Of a DNA stretch of 60,679 nucleotides, positions 58,830 through 60,679 are shown one piece after another. This DNA is from Lutispora thermophila DSM 19022 (GTDB taxonomy: Bacteria; Bacillota; Clostridia; Lutisporales; Lutisporaceae): the NCBI RefSeq assembly GCF_900142105.1, contig NZ_FQZS01000021.1, positions 1 to 60,679 on the forward strand, read 5' to 3'. Numbering within the stretch: the first letter of the stretch is position 1; each line of letters opens with the position of its first letter. Under the pieces are notes generated by a model that saw only the letters and a program-made list of their open reading frames with translations, searched no databases and was not told the DNA's origin. The translations under genes and the position numbers were made by a program.

Positions 58830-59117
58830 ATGAAGAATAAGCATCTTAAATCAGAAATTGCCAATTTACTAGAAACTGTTGATAAGGCTTTTGGTAAAGA
58901 TTCTGTTCCGTATCAAAATTTGGACTATTGCTTTGATATTCTAGTAACCGTCTATGAATACAACTGCGACAGTGAAAAAGACTTGCTGGGCGAATTAAAA
59001 GATTTAATAAATAAACTTTCTGAAAAAATACCAGAATTGACTCCTGAACAGTTTAAAGAAAAATACCCCAACATAAGCGAAATGATTGATTACCTGGATA
59101 AATGGCTAACCGACTAA
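58830..59117 (+). CDS. Hypothetical 95-aa protein
   Basis: A 95-residue acidic, helical protein (MKNKHLKSEIANLLETVDKAFG ... MIDYLDKWLTD) with no known motif. The start at 58830 follows AAAGGAGATGGTGG; an upstream in-frame GTG is not needed. It has its own promoter and terminator. The composition resembles small phage or plasmid proteins that bind host factors, but there is no direct sign of function. Confidence 0.6.
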   Translation: MKNKHLKSEIANLLETVDKAFGKDSVPYQNLDYCFDILVTVYEYNCDSEKDLLGELKDLINKLSEKIPELTPEQFKEKYPNISEMIDYLDKWLTD

Positions 59118-59822
59118 TTATCTTTCAAGGCTTTCCAGTTTTATCGATGGGAAGCCTTTTTTCTATAGATTCTTAATAAGATAATGGGTAAGAAAAACAA
59201 TATTTTTAATAGATATTATCATATTAAACAGTTACGAATTCCAAGCCCCCTATCCCCTTTAACCTATTATCCCCCTACACCTGCTTTTTTAGAATCACTT
59301 TTATACCCCTTAACCCTTAAAACCGTTTCTAACTCCTTTTCCCTATTAAAACCCATCCATTTGCTCCGTTTCTCATGCAAAAAGAATGAATTCTAAATAA
59401 TTATCTTATCAGTTTTCTATATAAGGAAACCATTTCTAAAATCGAGTTTTACGCTTCTATTATGCTCCTGAGAGAAAATTACCTTATATAAAAACAAAAT
59501 AGGGAAAGAAACTGCAGCAAAGCAATCACTTCCCCTATTTTGCGTATTTATCAACTACATTCCCCAGAATGCACTTTAAATATAGCATATCCTAGAATTA
59601 TTTGTAAAGAAGTATATCTTTAATTTTAGTTATCCTCATATTATAGTTCCTTTTAGTTCCTAACTTTTTATTCCAGTTCGTTTGAGAACATTTTATTAAG
59701 GCATAGAAAACAAAGAGAAAAGGGCAAAAACAGTTTAATTAAAATTTATAATATATTGCTTATTTATTACATATATAGCCGAGAATAAATCAGAAAGTCT
59801 TAAACTCCACTATTTATTATGC
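59118..59822. other. 705-bp spacer before the ParR-like gene
   Basis: No gene is credible. It contains the terminator of the 95-aa gene, a pyrimidine-rich tract of CCCCTTAACCC type (about 59240-59345), a minus-strand terminator hairpin (CAAAATAGGG with CCCTATTTTG, about 59500-59550) that ends the partition transcript, and short TAGTTCC direct repeats near 59645. Confidence 0.5.
59125..59163 (+). terminator. Terminator after the 95-aa gene
   Basis: AAGGCTTTCCA pairs with TGGGAAGCCTT and is followed by a T-run, right after the stop codon. Confidence 0.75.
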
Positions 59823-60113
59823 CTATAGATTATCAAACATATTAAATATGTCGTCAGGTAGTTCATGTTGGTCACAACTATTATTTTCTTTCTCTTTGTT
59901 TTCTAGTATAATTTCTCCACATTCTTTTATTGCTTCTTTCACTACCTGTTTTATCATTTCCTCATCAAGACCTTTATCTCTTCCCCCTATATAACTTAAC
60001 ACCGCCTTAATTACATAATCTGTTTTGTACTTTTGTAAAGAAAGTATGTTATATACCCTAGCATCATCCTCCCTATCCATAGAAAATGAGAGGTTTATCC
60101 TTTTTGTTGCCAT
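59823..60113 (-). CDS. ParR-like partition DNA-binding protein
   Basis: A 96-residue protein with a ribbon-helix-helix-type N-terminus (RINLSFSMDREDDARVYNILSLQKYK) and an acidic, flexible C-terminus ending LPDDIFNMFDNL, the usual build of ParR-type adaptors: the first part binds the centromere and the tail contacts the filament. It begins 4 bp after the end of an actin-like gene, the standard parM-parR order. The family call rests on the layout and partner. Confidence 0.65.
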   Translation of the reverse strand: MATKRINLSFSMDREDDARVYNILSLQKYKTDYVIKAVLSYIGGRDKGLDEEMIKQVVKEAIKECGEIILENKEKENNSCDQHELPDDIFNMFDNL

Positions 60114-60117
60114 AAAC

Positions 60118-60679
60118 TCACCTTCTTAGTTCTTGCTCTAATAGGATTTTAAAACCTTTGGCATTTGCAAACTGGTCAAGAAAGTCCGTGTACTTTACTC
60201 TATTTGACTTTTCAATGTAATCCTGAAGCATTATGCTCCCTCCCCCTGTAAAAACAGTAGGATTGTGAAACTCAAATCCATATTCTTGAATTTTCGCTAA
60301 TATATTTTCTACATACTCTTCTGACATCACTTTAATTACTTCCTTAATATCTGCCTCGAAAAGAACAGGTTCTTTTCCTGTGATAATCTCCTGTATCTGA
60401 GTTTCCGTAAGTCTGATATTTGTTTTAAGAAGTTCCTGCTGTATATTGGCAATTAATGTGATGATTCCGTTGGGAAGCGAATAGCATGCTGAAACATCTA
60501 TGATTCCATTTTCTACTCTGAAAAAATCAATTGTATATCCACCAATATCGATAACATTGCATAGAAGATTCCTGTAACTGTTAAACACAGTTATTAGTGC
60601 GGAATACCCTTGAGGATAAGTACGGCAATCAACTATATTAATTGCATAATCCTTTTTGTTAAAATTAAACTTTATATCC
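60118..60679 (-). CDS. ParM-like actin-family segregation protein, C-terminal part (runs off window)
   Basis: The frame is open to the right edge of the window; about 187 residues are visible. They include the phosphate-2 motif of the actin superfamily (NVIDIGGYTIDFFRVENG) and the adenosine motif (NPTVFTGGGSIML), with INIVDCRTYPQGYSAL before them. Such ParM/Alp proteins form ATP-driven filaments that push plasmid copies apart. The internal GTG at 60588 is not needed as a start because the frame continues upstream. It argues strongly for a low-copy plasmid or plasmid-derived element. Confidence 0.8.
   Translation of the reverse strand, partial: DIKFNFNKKDYAINIVDCRTYPQGYSALITVFNSYRNLLCNVIDIGGYTIDFFRVENGIIDVSACYSLPNGIITLIANIQQELLKTNIRLTETQIQEIITGKEPVLFEADIKEVIKVMSEEYVENILAKIQEYGFEFHNPTVFTGGGSIMLQDYIEKSNRVKYTDFLDQFANAKGFKILLEQELRR

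Overview
The window is AT-rich DNA from a low-GC, anaerobic, spore-forming Firmicute, most likely a Clostridia member that ferments amino acids. The evidence is a pyruvate:ferredoxin oxidoreductase-type enzyme, a methionine gamma-lyase with a branched-chain amino acid carrier under an apparent sigma-54 promoter, strong AGGAGG ribosome binding sites throughout, and a SpoVS-family gene. Function calls come from motifs and family knowledge; no database search was run.

Region by region. (1) 1-5600 looks chromosomal: nifJ start, mgl and brnQ on the minus strand, preceded by a PAS/AAA+/Fis sigma-54 activator, then a SHOCT membrane protein and a decayed gene. (2) 5850-9726 is a nuclease-rich, defence-like block: GIY-YIG protein, Shedu-like (SduA) nuclease, an unknown protein and an HNH protein. 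(3) 10131-16503 is a tightly overlapping Tn7-like tnsA-tnsB-tnsC-tnsD operon. TnsB and TnsC keep their catalytic motifs, but TnsA has lost two of its three catalytic residues. (4) 16700-25900 has an IS21-family insertion (17338-19838) that splits a small gene, an OLD-family nuclease, a tyrosine recombinase, an array of GTAAC repeats and a P-loop (SF3/DUF927-like) helicase. (5) 26100-32400 is accessory: small membrane peptides, an Rpn-type nuclease, an XRE/ImmA/PIN trio and several unknown proteins, one with a MORN-like motif.

(6) 32389-51350 is a large minus-strand defence island: a BREX-type operon with PglX, a BrxA-like protein, BrxF, BrxC, PglZ, BrxD and the helicase BrxHI. It is preceded by a free-standing protein resembling the PglX N-terminus and followed by a small protein, a SEFIR/TIR-like protein and another unknown. 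BrxF is known from type 3 BREX while BrxD/BrxHI are known from types 2 and 6, so the gene set looks like a hybrid. A DUF2325 coiled-coil protein lies just upstream. (7) 51700-60679 has a plasmid-like backbone: a DGQHR-domain protein, an XRE repressor with repeated operators, a SpoVS-family protein, a primase, a sigma-like HTH protein, and a ParM/ParR-like pair running off the window. Two repeat arrays here (a five-unit phased array at 52261-52505 and an inverted iteron array at 55590-55890) are candidate replication or partition sites.

Together this reads as a chromosome edge next to a mobile, probably plasmid-derived, region that carries at least three kinds of anti-phage system (Shedu, OLD, BREX) plus a Tn7-like transposition module.
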